Shown piece after piece: positions 15,971 to 24,715 of a stretch of DNA of 60,209 nt. Numbering within the stretch: the stretch's first letter is position 1; each line of letters begins with the position of its first letter. Both the position numbers and the translations under genes were made by a program. The DNA is from Chloroflexota bacterium (GTDB lineage: Bacteria > Chloroflexota > Anaerolineae > Aggregatilineales > Phototrophicaceae). The stretch lies in contig JAPOWK010000027.1 of the NCBI GenBank assembly GCA_026707665.1, positions 1-60,209 on the forward strand. The letters are read 5' to 3'. Below the pieces are notes generated by a model that did no database searches, had not been told where the DNA came from, and worked only from the letters and a program-made list of their open reading frames with translations.

Positions 15971-18769
15971 GTGCCGAGTTCTGCTAGCGCGCGCAAGAAA
16001 CGCATCACGCTTTTCGCCTTGCTGTCCTTTGCTCTGTTATTGGCTTTGCCCCTGCCGGTGGGCGCGGCTGACACGATGACGGACAGCGTCTTCATCAGCA
16101 TCCGCTACTATGAGGGCCTGGATCCAGCGAACATTCCGGAAATGGAGCGCATCACGCGCGAAGGATTCATCCCGATTATCAACGGGAGCGACGGCTTCAT
16201 CGCCTACTACATCGTGTATCCGATCGATGGCACGGGAGCGTCCATCAGTATTTTCGAGACGCGTGAACAGGCGACAGCGTCCAACGAGCTAGCGCGCGAT
16301 TATATACAGGCAAACCTGGCGCCGCTGCTGCCGAATCCACCGCGGATTATCGAAGGCACAGTTGATATCGGTTTCGTCGAGATGCTGGACGGCATGGGGA
16401 GCGGCGATGTCAGCAGCCTGCATGCCAGCGTGCGCATCTATGACGGTTTCGAAGCCGGTGACCTGGACGAATTTGTCGCCATTGTCGAAGACGGCTTCCT
16501 GCCAATCATGCGCGCGAGCGCTGGCTTCTTCGGCTACTACCTGATGCATGATAACGCCGGCGCGGTCTCCGCCATCAGCATATTTGATACGGAAGCATCG
16601 GCGCTGGCATCCAACGAACAGGCGCGCGAATTCGTCGCCGAGAATCTGACAGCCTACCTGCCCAACGACCCCCTGATCACCGCTGGGCGAGTCGGCATCG
16701 CCGTATTGGCGTACCTGAACGACGGCGCCAATTTAATCGACGACATGATGATGGAGACAGCCTTCGCCAGCGTTCGCATCTACGATGGTGTCAACCCAGC
16801 CGATCAGGATGACATCACCCGCCTGACAGCCGAAGGCTTCTTACCCATCATGCGCGAGAGCGATGGTTTTATCGCCTATTTCCTGTTGCCAGAAGGCGAT
16901 ACGCTTGCCGCGTATAGCGTCTTTGAAACCGCCGAACAGGCAGCGGCTTCCAATGAGGCCGCCCGTGATTTCGTCGCTGAAGAACTGGCGCCGCTTCTGC
17001 CCAATGCGCCGACGATTGTGCAAGGAACCATGGATACGCGCCACTTTGCCCTGCTCGACGACATGATGCCCGACGAGGTTACTTCGCTCTATGCCAGCCT
17101 GCGACTTTATGTAGAGGTCGATTTAACACAGCGCGCGCAAAGCACCGCGCTCGTCAATGAAATCTTCCTGCCGCAACAACAAGAGACGGAGGGATTCTGG
17201 GGCTACTTCCGCATGCACGATGGCGACAGCCGATCAGTTGCGCTGAGCATCTATGACACGGAGGAAAACGCCCTGGCAGCCAATGAGCTGGCGGCGGTAT
17301 TTGTGGCGCAATACCTGACGGATCGTCCGGATCAGGCGCCGCTGCGGGTCAGCGGCCGCCTTGGCATCGCTGCAAGGGCAGACCTGAACGATGGCGCCAA
17401 CCTGATCGACGACATGAAGGACGATAGCATCTTCGCCAGCGTCCGCGTTTACGATGGCGTCGACCCGGCCGGTTATGATACCTATATTCGCCTGCTGAAT
17501 GACAGCTTCTTGCCCATTCTCCGCGAGAGCGAGGGCTTTGTCGGCTACTATCAGCTGATGGTCGGTGAAAGACATGCGTCAGTCAGCCTGTTCGAGACAG
17601 CGACACAGGCCAAATCGTCCGAAGAAACAGCAAGGGACTTCATCGCCGAACACGTCGCGCCGCTGATGCCCAATCCGCCACTGATCGTGGAGGGGCACGT
17701 AGAGGTGATGCATGTGGCCGATTCCGACGAGATGATGATGGGCGACGGCACGAGCTCGCTTCACGCCCTCTTGGCCATCTACGACGGTTTCGACATGGCG
17801 CGCTTGGATGAAGCAGTCGATTCGGTCGAGTCTATCCTGATTCCTGATCTGCGCGAAAGCGGCGGTCTCTTCGCATACTACGGGATCAGTGATGGCGCCG
17901 ACACGGCTGTAGCGCTGCGAATCATGGATTCGGAGGCGAGCTTGCAGCAAGGCTCCGAGATCGCGGCGGAATTCATAGCGGATTACGCGGCGGACTGGCT
18001 GCCGGAAGATCCCTTGCAGGTCACCGGTCCCCTCGCTGTGGCAGCAATGGCGGATGTTCACATGGGCGAGAATTTGGTCAGTGACAAGAAGGATGGCGTC
18101 TTCGCCAGCGTCCGCCTCTACGACGGCATCAACCCGGCCGACCAGGACGAGATCGTGCGCCTGACCGATGAGGGCTTCCTGCCAATTATCCGCGAGAGCG
18201 ACGGCTTCGTCGGCTATTACTTCCTGCCGGTAGAGGACATGCTGGCGACGATCAGTCTGTTCGATTCGCCCGAGAAAGCCTCGGCATCCAACGACGCGGC
18301 CCGTGAATTCATCGTCGAGAACCTGGCGCCCCTGCTGCCGAACCCGCCGACAATCTTCGAGGGTTCCTTATCGATGAATTATGTGGCAGCGCTGCATGGA
18401 TCGGCTGATTTTGCTGGCGTTGACGCGCTTTATTCCAGCATTCGCTTCTATGAAGGCTTCGACCTGAGGCACTTTGACGAAGCGAACGACCTCGCCAATT
18501 CGCATCTGCTGCCGGCGCTGCAAGATTTGGGAGGTTTGTTCGCGCAATACGCCTTCAATGACGGCGAGGATACCGTTGTCGGCATCAGTATCTTCGAAGA
18601 CGAAGAGGCGGCTTTGGCGGCCAACGACGTTGGCAAGGCTTTCACCATCGAATACCTGGCGGAATGGGCGCCGAACCCGCCAACGGGAATCTCCGGCAAG
18701 CTGGCGATCGCGGCGCAAGCGGCGATCAACATGGGCGAGAATCTGGTCGGCGCGCTGATGGATGGGTAA
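15971..18769 (+). CDS. Secreted protein of four tandem two-domain ABM-like units
   Basis: The product is 932 aa. A GTG at 15971 preceded by GAGGAGGA is chosen over upstream ATGs at 15926 and 15956. The signal peptide is ITLFALLSFALLLALPLPVGAAD. The rest is eight domains of about 112 aa, each with a pattern such as FASVRVYDG...FLPIxRESDGFVGYY...SISLFE...AASNEAARDFVAE. This resembles the antibiotic biosynthesis monooxygenase (ferredoxin-like, dimeric alpha/beta barrel) fold. Odd and even domains form two subfamilies, so the true unit is a pair: 16088-16759, 16760-17428, 17429-18097 and 18098-18766 (224, 223, 223 and 223 codons). Each pair could fold as an intramolecular barrel. No membrane anchor or catalytic motif is recognised. 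A terminator follows. Function unknown. Confidence 0.85.
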   Translation: MPSSASARKKRITLFALLSFALLLALPLPVGAADTMTDSVFISIRYYEGLDPANIPEMERITREGFIPIINGSDGFIAYYIVYPIDGTGASISIFETREQATASNELARDYIQANLAPLLPNPPRIIEGTVDIGFVEMLDGMGSGDVSSLHASVRIYDGFEAGDLDEFVAIVEDGFLPIMRASAGFFGYYLMHDNAGAVSAISIFDTEASALASNEQAREFVAENLTAYLPNDPLITAGRVGIAVLAYLNDGANLIDDMMMETAFASVRIYDGVNPADQDDITRLTAEGFLPIMRESDGFIAYFLLPEGDTLAAYSVFETAEQAAASNEAARDFVAEELAPLLPNAPTIVQGTMDTRHFALLDDMMPDEVTSLYASLRLYVEVDLTQRAQSTALVNEIFLPQQQETEGFWGYFRMHDGDSRSVALSIYDTEENALAANELAAVFVAQYLTDRPDQAPLRVSGRLGIAARADLNDGANLIDDMKDDSIFASVRVYDGVDPAGYDTYIRLLNDSFLPILRESEGFVGYYQLMVGERHASVSLFETATQAKSSEETARDFIAEHVAPLMPNPPLIVEGHVEVMHVADSDEMMMGDGTSSLHALLAIYDGFDMARLDEAVDSVESILIPDLRESGGLFAYYGISDGADTAVALRIMDSEASLQQGSEIAAEFIADYAADWLPEDPLQVTGPLAVAAMADVHMGENLVSDKKDGVFASVRLYDGINPADQDEIVRLTDEGFLPIIRESDGFVGYYFLPVEDMLATISLFDSPEKASASNDAAREFIVENLAPLLPNPPTIFEGSLSMNYVAALHGSADFAGVDALYSSIRFYEGFDLRHFDEANDLANSHLLPALQDLGGLFAQYAFNDGEDTVVGISIFEDEEAALAANDVGKAFTIEYLAEWAPNPPTGISGKLAIAAQAAINMGENLVGALMDG

Positions 18770-18804
18770 TTGAGCGGGGAGCTTGTCACAGAAGGGAAAT
18801 GGAG

Positions 18805-18834
18805 AGAGCGTGCCTGCTGGCGCGCTCTTTTTTT
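18805..18834 (+). terminator. Rho-independent terminator after the ABM-repeat gene
   Basis: AGAGCGTGCC, loop TGCT or similar, then GGCGCGCTCT forms a 10-bp stem with one G-T pair. Seven T residues follow at 18828-18834. It lies 35 bp after the stop, between convergent genes. Confidence 0.85.
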
Positions 18835-18852
18835 GGGGCGACCGGCCCGCAG

Positions 18853-20040
18853 CTAATCTGGATACATGCCGCGGTTTCCAAACAGGCCGCGCATGATATC
18901 GAGATTCGGCTGGAAGCCGTCGTAACCCTGCGTCAGAATGCCCATTTTGACCAGCGCGCTCAAATCGCGGTCCAGCATGTTGATGGAGTATTCGAATTCT
19001 CCCGCGGGAATGATATCGAGCAGGTCCCATATATCTAAAAAATCAATGGGCTTGCCCACGCAGCGGTCAGTCAAATCGATAGCGAGTTGCAGGCGCCGCT
19101 GCTGCGGAACGGTGAGCTGAACCGGGAAGTGCCTTCGTATGCGCTCGCGCCATAGAGCCTGCGTTTGCCGGATTCTGATCCATCTCAACTGCGATTCGAG
19201 TTCTTCCATTGCCTGGTCTAGCGCATACATGACGAACTTACCCAGCATCGTTTTGCGATAAGCCCCGTCGATGATATCGCCGTGCGTATCCTGCAATTCC
19301 ATGTAGTAGCGTTCGCGAGACTGGCTGTAGCAATAACAGAATACATGCGACGCGCTTGCCGGTATGCCCGCCCGCAGGAGCAGCGCATGTTCGATTAAGC
19401 GCGCCATGCGGCCGTTGCCATCGGCATAGGGATGAATCCAAGCGAAGTAAACGTGCGCGACGATCGCTTTCATAATCTTAAGCGCCAACTCGTATGACGT
19501 GAACCACTTCGACACAGGCTCTTCTGTATTCAACCAGTCGCAATATTGTGCGAGCAGGAGTTCGCAATCATCCGGTGGCGGAGCAAGATAGCGCCCCACA
19601 GTCACGTTGTGCATTCGCAATTGTCCGGCACGCGCTTCATCCGTCTCCAAGCCGTCCAGAACCAACCCATGATAGTGATTCAAAAGATCTACAGAATATG
19701 CAGGCGATTCGCCTGGCACGGCATCCAGCGCAACGGCGGTGTAGGCGGCAATCATGCTGTCAACTTGCTTTATCTGAAGGTGATCTTCGTTCTCGAGCGG
19801 CGCATTGCCTTGAAGCAATTGAAATACCTGGTCTTCCGAGAGTAGGTTGCCTTCAATCGCGGTCGTGCCGTGGATTCCCTTCGCCAGATAGGTTCCGTTT
19901 AGCTCGTAGGCGTCTTTCGGTAGCATGGGCATGGTTGCGAGAGCCTTAATCGTCGCTTGGATCTGGCCCAGCAGCAGCCATGTTCGCGGCAACATAGGCT
20001 CGACTTCCGGTGGAAACTGAATGAAGTCATGTGTGCCCAT
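18853..20040 (-). CDS. Fic-domain protein (putative AMP transferase) with N-terminal inhibitory motif
   Basis: This 395-aa protein carries the core Fic motif as IHPYADGNGRMAR, with H203, D207, N209, R211 and R214 present, so catalysis is expected (transfer of AMP or another nucleotide to protein hydroxyls). An (S/T)xxxE(G/N) inhibitory helix is present at T59-E63-G64 (GTTAIEGN), placing the self-inhibitory segment N-terminal, class II. The C-terminal part (DLWDLLDIIPAGEFEYS...DLSALVKMGILTQ) looks like a winged helix. GGAGAAT precedes the ATG. It follows the acyl-CoA dehydrogenase gene by 54 bp on the same strand. The target protein is unknown. Confidence 0.92.
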   Translation of the reverse strand: MGTHDFIQFPPEVEPMLPRTWLLLGQIQATIKALATMPMLPKDAYELNGTYLAKGIHGTTAIEGNLLSEDQVFQLLQGNAPLENEDHLQIKQVDSMIAAYTAVALDAVPGESPAYSVDLLNHYHGLVLDGLETDEARAGQLRMHNVTVGRYLAPPPDDCELLLAQYCDWLNTEEPVSKWFTSYELALKIMKAIVAHVYFAWIHPYADGNGRMARLIEHALLLRAGIPASASHVFCYCYSQSRERYYMELQDTHGDIIDGAYRKTMLGKFVMYALDQAMEELESQLRWIRIRQTQALWRERIRRHFPVQLTVPQQRRLQLAIDLTDRCVGKPIDFLDIWDLLDIIPAGEFEYSINMLDRDLSALVKMGILTQGYDGFQPNLDIMRGLFGNRGMYPD

Positions 20041-20094
20041 TGAGAATTCTCCAGAACGCGGCGGCAGCGCCGGCCTTCAATAGAGTCGGCCGCT

Positions 20095-21294
20095 TTAGAC
20101 AAACGCGTTCAAGCCGGTCAATTCCCGCCCCACCAGCAGCAGGTTGACCTCGTTCGTGCCTTCGTAGGTATAGATGATCTCGGCATCGAGCATGAGCCTC
20201 GCAATGTGATTGTCGATGAGGATGCCATTGCCGCCCAGGCACTCGCGCGCCAACTGCGTGACGTACCGTGCCTTTCGCGCGTTGTTATACTTCGCCAGCG
20301 ATACCGTCCCCGCCGTTAACTGCCCGGTGTTAATCAAGTGAGACAGTTGCAGGCAGAGCGTTTGCATCAGCGTCACTTCGGTCGCCATTTCCACAAGTTT
20401 CTGCTGGATGAGCTGGAAGCCGGCGATCGGCTTGCCGAACTGTTCGCGTTCCTTGGTATAGTTCAGCGCCAGCTCAAAGGCGCCGGCGGCGACACCGGCC
20501 GCTTCCCAGGCGACGCCATAGCGCCCGATACCCAACACCCGCGCCATATCACTGAAGCGATTGACGTATGCCAGCTTGTTCGCCGCCGGCACATAAACAT
20601 CCCGCAGCGTGATATCGGCGTTGAGTACGGCGCGTTTGCCGATTTTGCCCCAAATATCATGGATACTGACGCCATCCGTTTCGCCCGGATTCTCGATGAC
20701 GTAGCCGCCAAAGTCATTCGTCTCTTCATCGCGCGCCCAAATGATGAGGATATCGGCGATGGAAGCGTTGCCGATCCAGCGTTTGGCGCCATTGAGGATG
20801 TAGCCATCGCCCTCTTTGCGGGCGCGGGTTTTCACCTGCGCCGCGTTAGAGCCGACCTCGGGCTCGGTCAAAGCGAAGGCGCCGATCTTTTCCAGCTTGA
20901 CCATCGGCGGCAGCCAGCGCGCCTTCTGCTCTTCATCGCCCAGCAGGCCGATCGAGCCCATCGCCAAGCCCGAGTGCACACCGTAGAAGGTGCTGACGCT
21001 GCCATCGCCTTTGCCCAGTTCGTACATGACCAGACCCATTTCGACGAGATCGAGCCCGGCCGCGCCATGATCCTGCAGTGGTCCCCCGATGATCGGCAAG
21101 TCGACCATTTTGCGGGCGATCTCCCAAGGAAACTCCGCCTTTTCCCAATAGGGATTGATTTTGGGCAGCACTTCATACGCAACGAAATCACGCACTTCCT
21201 GCCGCAGCGCTTTCTGCTTGTCTGTGAAGTGCATGTCGCAGTGGTAGAAATCAAAGCCGCTGTAGAAGGATTCGCCTAGTTTTTCCCGTGTCAT
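20095..21294 (-). CDS. Acyl-CoA dehydrogenase (glutaryl-CoA dehydrogenase-like)
   Basis: This is an FAD-dependent acyl-CoA dehydrogenase of about 400 aa. The N-terminal helix domain starts FYHCDMHFTDKQKALRQEV. The FAD and substrate loop reads FALTEPEVGSNAAQVKT. The C-terminal signature is ECLGGNGILIDNHIARLM followed by IYTYEGTNEVNLL, whose glutamate in TYEGT sits at the catalytic base position. The overall pattern is closest to the glutaryl-CoA dehydrogenase subgroup. An ATG at 21294 is used; a GTG at 21339 is an alternative. No electron-transfer flavoprotein gene is nearby. Confidence 0.9.
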   Translation of the reverse strand: MTREKLGESFYSGFDFYHCDMHFTDKQKALRQEVRDFVAYEVLPKINPYWEKAEFPWEIARKMVDLPIIGGPLQDHGAAGLDLVEMGLVMYELGKGDGSVSTFYGVHSGLAMGSIGLLGDEEQKARWLPPMVKLEKIGAFALTEPEVGSNAAQVKTRARKEGDGYILNGAKRWIGNASIADILIIWARDEETNDFGGYVIENPGETDGVSIHDIWGKIGKRAVLNADITLRDVYVPAANKLAYVNRFSDMARVLGIGRYGVAWEAAGVAAGAFELALNYTKEREQFGKPIAGFQLIQQKLVEMATEVTLMQTLCLQLSHLINTGQLTAGTVSLAKYNNARKARYVTQLARECLGGNGILIDNHIARLMLDAEIIYTYEGTNEVNLLLVGRELTGLNAFV

Positions 21295-21420
21295 CAGCGC
21301 ATTGCCCCAATCAATTCTTGTTTCGGTGCAGCTTATCACTCTCGATATGGCAATTCAACTAGGTGATTGATGCCGCGAGAAAAGTATGTTCGCCATTCAG
21401 AATCGCGTGGACGGTCATAA

Positions 21421-23190
21421 CTAGGGGCGGGTCTGACAATACCTTTCGATCGGAGGATTTTCAGGTGGCTGATCTAGATCGTAGATGGCCACAAATGGTC
21501 CTGGCTTTTCCAGCTGCCAGACCTGGATCCACGCCTGATAAAACAAGTCGTCAGGCAATTCTGCAACTATCGCGTCATGGGCAGGACAAACGATATGAAT
21601 CAGTCTACCGTTCACTTGTGCGTAGGAACTCATGTCTTCAACAGACGCCAATGAGACTAGGCTACGAACCAATAGATAACGGATTCCCGCTCGTTGAATA
21701 AATTCGTCGCGCGCATCGCTGTTTGTGTCCAGACGCTGCCAGTACATTTTGTCGTAGATATCATAACGCGCATGGAAAACTGATTCCTCTTCGCTTAACC
21801 AATGCCAAAACCCGCCGACTGATCCGGGAAAATCTCGGTTCTGGCGGTAAATTGCGCCATTTGTTGGCAACAAGGAAGTCTGCGGAAAGTTGACGAGGAA
21901 CGTTTCACCCGCAGAGATATTTCGGTGAATCCAGTCTATGGCGAGCGTGCGGGTATCAGGCTGCGTAGATACCCAAACCAACCTTGCAGATGTAAGCGCC
22001 AAGGGTGAAATCAGGAGTGCAAAGACTAGCGCTCGCATTCGACTCAATTTGAAACCTGACTTGCAAGAGAGCCAGAGAACGACATCTTCCAAAAAGTAGG
22101 CGGCCGCAAATATCATAAATGGCTGGAGGACAGCGGTAAATCGCGGATAGGTACCCTCAAACAAGCTCCAGATTATGAGATTCATCAGCGGAAAGGGAAT
22201 TGCAACCAGCAGCGTCCGGTATTGCTTGCGCCGCGCGCCGACAAAATAAATGGCTGAAATTGGCAGAAGCAGCGTAAGGAACGGTTGGTAAGTTTGCAAA
22301 CGGGATACAAACTGCGGAATATTATCGACATTGAACATCAGTAGTGAGACGGAATGTGATTGTGAACCTATGCGAAATGCGCTGTCATGTCGAATCAAAG
22401 AGTTGAGCAATAGGCCACCATATTCGCCAGCGAAATTGGGATAAAGAATCATGCACAGCGTCAAAAACAGCGCGATGCTTCCCAAGTACGGCATTCGGAC
22501 GAATTCTTGCCAGTGGAATCTGCCCCCGTTACAGCTCCCAAGAAACAGCGCTGAAATGTAGGGCACGACGATTAGGAGACCGCTCTGCAAGGTCCCGACC
22601 GTGACCGCGCTCATAACCGTGGCAATAATGAGAAGTCGCTGTCCGCCAGCGCGGTTGGCCAGCATAACAAGCAGCAGAATTGTCAAGAACGTAATCGAGG
22701 CGTAAGGTGCGTGTGGGCGTGGTTGATGCCCAAAGTGAACGAGCAGGAGATTAAATGTCGCGAATCCCGCGGCGAGCCAACCGCTGTGCCTGCTATTCAA
22801 TCGCCGATGGGCGAAAAAACTCGCAGGAATCAAACTTATCGAGACTAAGTTAAGGCAAAGTACCGCAACCAAATATATTTCCTCGCGGTTGACAAAAAGG
22901 AAATCGCGAAACGCAGATGCCGAATCAAAGGCGCCAACAATAAGTCCCGCCGAAAACATGATGCCGTAGACGCCTGTCAGGAACATTGTGAGCGTCATCG
23001 GGTATGTCGAAGGGTTGTCATCGACCGGGCCCTCTACGCCAAGCCACTGTTGCCCGACTTCCAGCGACTGCCGTACCAGCTGGGTATCATGGGCGAACAA
23101 AACGGATGTATGCGCGCCTATGACTCGCAATCCGTAGCCAACAACTGTCAACGTCACGAGCAGAATTACGGAACTCTGTCGCAAATTCAT
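21421..23190 (-). CDS. Multi-spanning membrane protein, GT-C / ArnT-like glycosyltransferase candidate
   Basis: The product is about 589 aa with ten or more hydrophobic helices in the first 430 residues, followed by a soluble C-terminal region (RNISAGETFLVNFPQTS...). An aspartate-containing first loop, SVLFAHDTQLVRQSLEVG, resembles the catalytic first extracytoplasmic loop of polyprenyl-phosphate-sugar-dependent GT-C transferases. The ATG at 23190 is preferred over a TTG at 23211. Base composition is visibly more AT-rich than its neighbours, which may reflect transfer. Donor and acceptor are unknown. Confidence 0.65.
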   Translation of the reverse strand: MNLRQSSVILLVTLTVVGYGLRVIGAHTSVLFAHDTQLVRQSLEVGQQWLGVEGPVDDNPSTYPMTLTMFLTGVYGIMFSAGLIVGAFDSASAFRDFLFVNREEIYLVAVLCLNLVSISLIPASFFAHRRLNSRHSGWLAAGFATFNLLLVHFGHQPRPHAPYASITFLTILLLVMLANRAGGQRLLIIATVMSAVTVGTLQSGLLIVVPYISALFLGSCNGGRFHWQEFVRMPYLGSIALFLTLCMILYPNFAGEYGGLLLNSLIRHDSAFRIGSQSHSVSLLMFNVDNIPQFVSRLQTYQPFLTLLLPISAIYFVGARRKQYRTLLVAIPFPLMNLIIWSLFEGTYPRFTAVLQPFMIFAAAYFLEDVVLWLSCKSGFKLSRMRALVFALLISPLALTSARLVWVSTQPDTRTLAIDWIHRNISAGETFLVNFPQTSLLPTNGAIYRQNRDFPGSVGGFWHWLSEEESVFHARYDIYDKMYWQRLDTNSDARDEFIQRAGIRYLLVRSLVSLASVEDMSSYAQVNGRLIHIVCPAHDAIVAELPDDLFYQAWIQVWQLEKPGPFVAIYDLDQPPENPPIERYCQTRP

Positions 23191-23203
23191 AAGATTAAAC
23201 CCG

Positions 23204-23233
23204 TTGACCAATGGCAGCGCATAAGCGTATTAT
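23204..23233 (+). promoter_or_regulatory. Candidate sigma-70-type promoter for MFS gene 1
   Basis: TTGACC at 23204-23209 and TATTAT at 23228-23233 with an 18-bp spacer lie 20-50 bp upstream of the ATG at 23256, in a divergent gap. Confidence 0.55.
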
Positions 23234-23255
23234 ATTGGCTCGACATTCGTGGTAA

Positions 23256-24521
23256 ATGCAAAGTTGCGCACGCGAATTGTGTAAGCCAGCAGGTCCGCAA
23301 CGATTCATTGCCCCGTATGAATTAAGTGTATTCTTGCCAGTATTGCTCGCTCTGCGAAACCACTTTGGCTCCATGCGCCTGGTCGCGCTGCAATTGTTCA
23401 GCACAGCCGGCTTGGGCATGGTCTACCCCTACATCAATCTCTATCTCACCGAAATCGGCTTCTCCGGCACTTTGATCGGCACGCTCGCCAGCGCTGGCGC
23501 AATTCTGACGCTGGCGCTCACGCCAATGCTCAACCAAATCGCCGACCGCTTGCTGATGCATCGATGGCTTCTGATGTTCTATTATGGCGGCTTCGCGCTG
23601 GCCGCTGTGATCTTCGCCACGAGCCAGCAGTATTGGCTGGTCATTCTCGCCGTCCTGCTGTTCAGGCTGACAACGGGACCAAGTATGACGCTCGGCGCGC
23701 AGTTGACGCTCTCGCAGTTGCTGCGCAGCGGCAAGACCATTTTCGGTCAGATGCGCTCCTTCTCGGCGCTGGGTTTCGCCTGCGCCAGCGCCTTGGCCGG
23801 CTCGGTATTCGCTTTGGGCGGTTATTCGCTGACCTTCACCGTAGGCGCGATACTGTCTCTGATCAGCGTGCAACTTTCGACCATATTTCCCGCCAAGCCA
23901 AAAGAAAAGGCGAAAGCGGAAGCGGGACCAAAGCGGCGGCGCCACCTGGGCATATATGTTTTGGCCGCTAGCCAATTCTTCGTCGCCATGTGCACGCATA
24001 ACGCCTTCGCCTTCCTCTTCATACACATGAGCCAGAATCTGAACGTGGCCATCGCTCATATTGGAGTCTGGGCGGCCATTCTCGCGCTTGTGGAATTCCC
24101 CTTCTATTACTTGACGGATGCCCTGCTGCCGCGCGTGCGCCTCCGCGTCACTTATGCTTTGGGCATTGTCGGCATCGCCCTGACCACGCTCTGCCTCGGG
24201 ATTGTGCCGAATCTGCCGCTGCTGGTACTGCTCTTCGTCTGCCGCGGTTTGGCTTGGCCCGCTTACCAGTTGTCGTGCTACCGCTTGATGAATGAAATCA
24301 GCCACCCGCGCAACGTCGCCACCAATCAAGCCATCGTACAAGTGACGATGCCGGGAATCGCGCTTTTGCTGACCGGGTCCCTCTTCGGCTACACCTACGA
24401 TCATTTTGGCGCTGGCGCCTTCTACGCCTTGTGCGGGCTGGCGGCTGCGCTGGGCGCCTGCATCGTCATCGTCGGCTTCCGGCTGACCGACGCGCGCCAA
24501 CCGGCCGAGCAAGCCCTCTAA
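23256..24521 (+). CDS. MFS transporter, tandem paralogue 1
   Basis: This 421-aa protein has about twelve membrane helices. MVYPYINLYLTEIGFSGTLI near residues 50-69 and the ADRLLMHR loop are typical of the MFS_1-like branch (LacY/NucG-like). A basic central loop (KPKEKAKAEAGPKRRR) separates the two halves. It shares long identical blocks with the gene immediately downstream, so the pair arose by duplication. The substrate is unknown; sugars or nucleosides are the usual choices in this branch. Confidence 0.88.
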   Translation: MQSCARELCKPAGPQRFIAPYELSVFLPVLLALRNHFGSMRLVALQLFSTAGLGMVYPYINLYLTEIGFSGTLIGTLASAGAILTLALTPMLNQIADRLLMHRWLLMFYYGGFALAAVIFATSQQYWLVILAVLLFRLTTGPSMTLGAQLTLSQLLRSGKTIFGQMRSFSALGFACASALAGSVFALGGYSLTFTVGAILSLISVQLSTIFPAKPKEKAKAEAGPKRRRHLGIYVLAASQFFVAMCTHNAFAFLFIHMSQNLNVAIAHIGVWAAILALVEFPFYYLTDALLPRVRLRVTYALGIVGIALTTLCLGIVPNLPLLVLLFVCRGLAWPAYQLSCYRLMNEISHPRNVATNQAIVQVTMPGIALLLTGSLFGYTYDHFGAGAFYALCGLAAALGACIVIVGFRLTDARQPAEQAL

Positions 24522-24546
24522 GGCTTGTCCGTATTCGGTCATTTTC

Positions 24547-24575
24547 GGGCGAGCCACCGTCTCGCCCCGGTTTTT
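24547..24575 (+). terminator. Palindromic repeat acting as a terminator
   Basis: GGGCGAG...CTCGCCC followed by CGGTTTTT lies 25 bp after the first MFS gene. It is a member of the dispersed GGGCGA/TCGCCC family that happens to have a T-run. Confidence 0.6.
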
Positions 24576-24715
24576 CTCGCCAATATGGAGTCTCCCTACA
24601 GTTTTCGTTTTGAGAGGGTTATGCGGCGCAAAGGTACGATTTCATCGCCTTGACGCGTCTAATAGAATCGTCCGCCGCTCACGATAGGCCGCGAACGGCA
24701 GACAGTCCGGTGTCG

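Noticed and set aside
23322..24557. 411-codon minus-strand frame
   Set aside because: Antisense to the first MFS gene; composition is rich in Q, R, H and E as expected for a GC-rich shadow.
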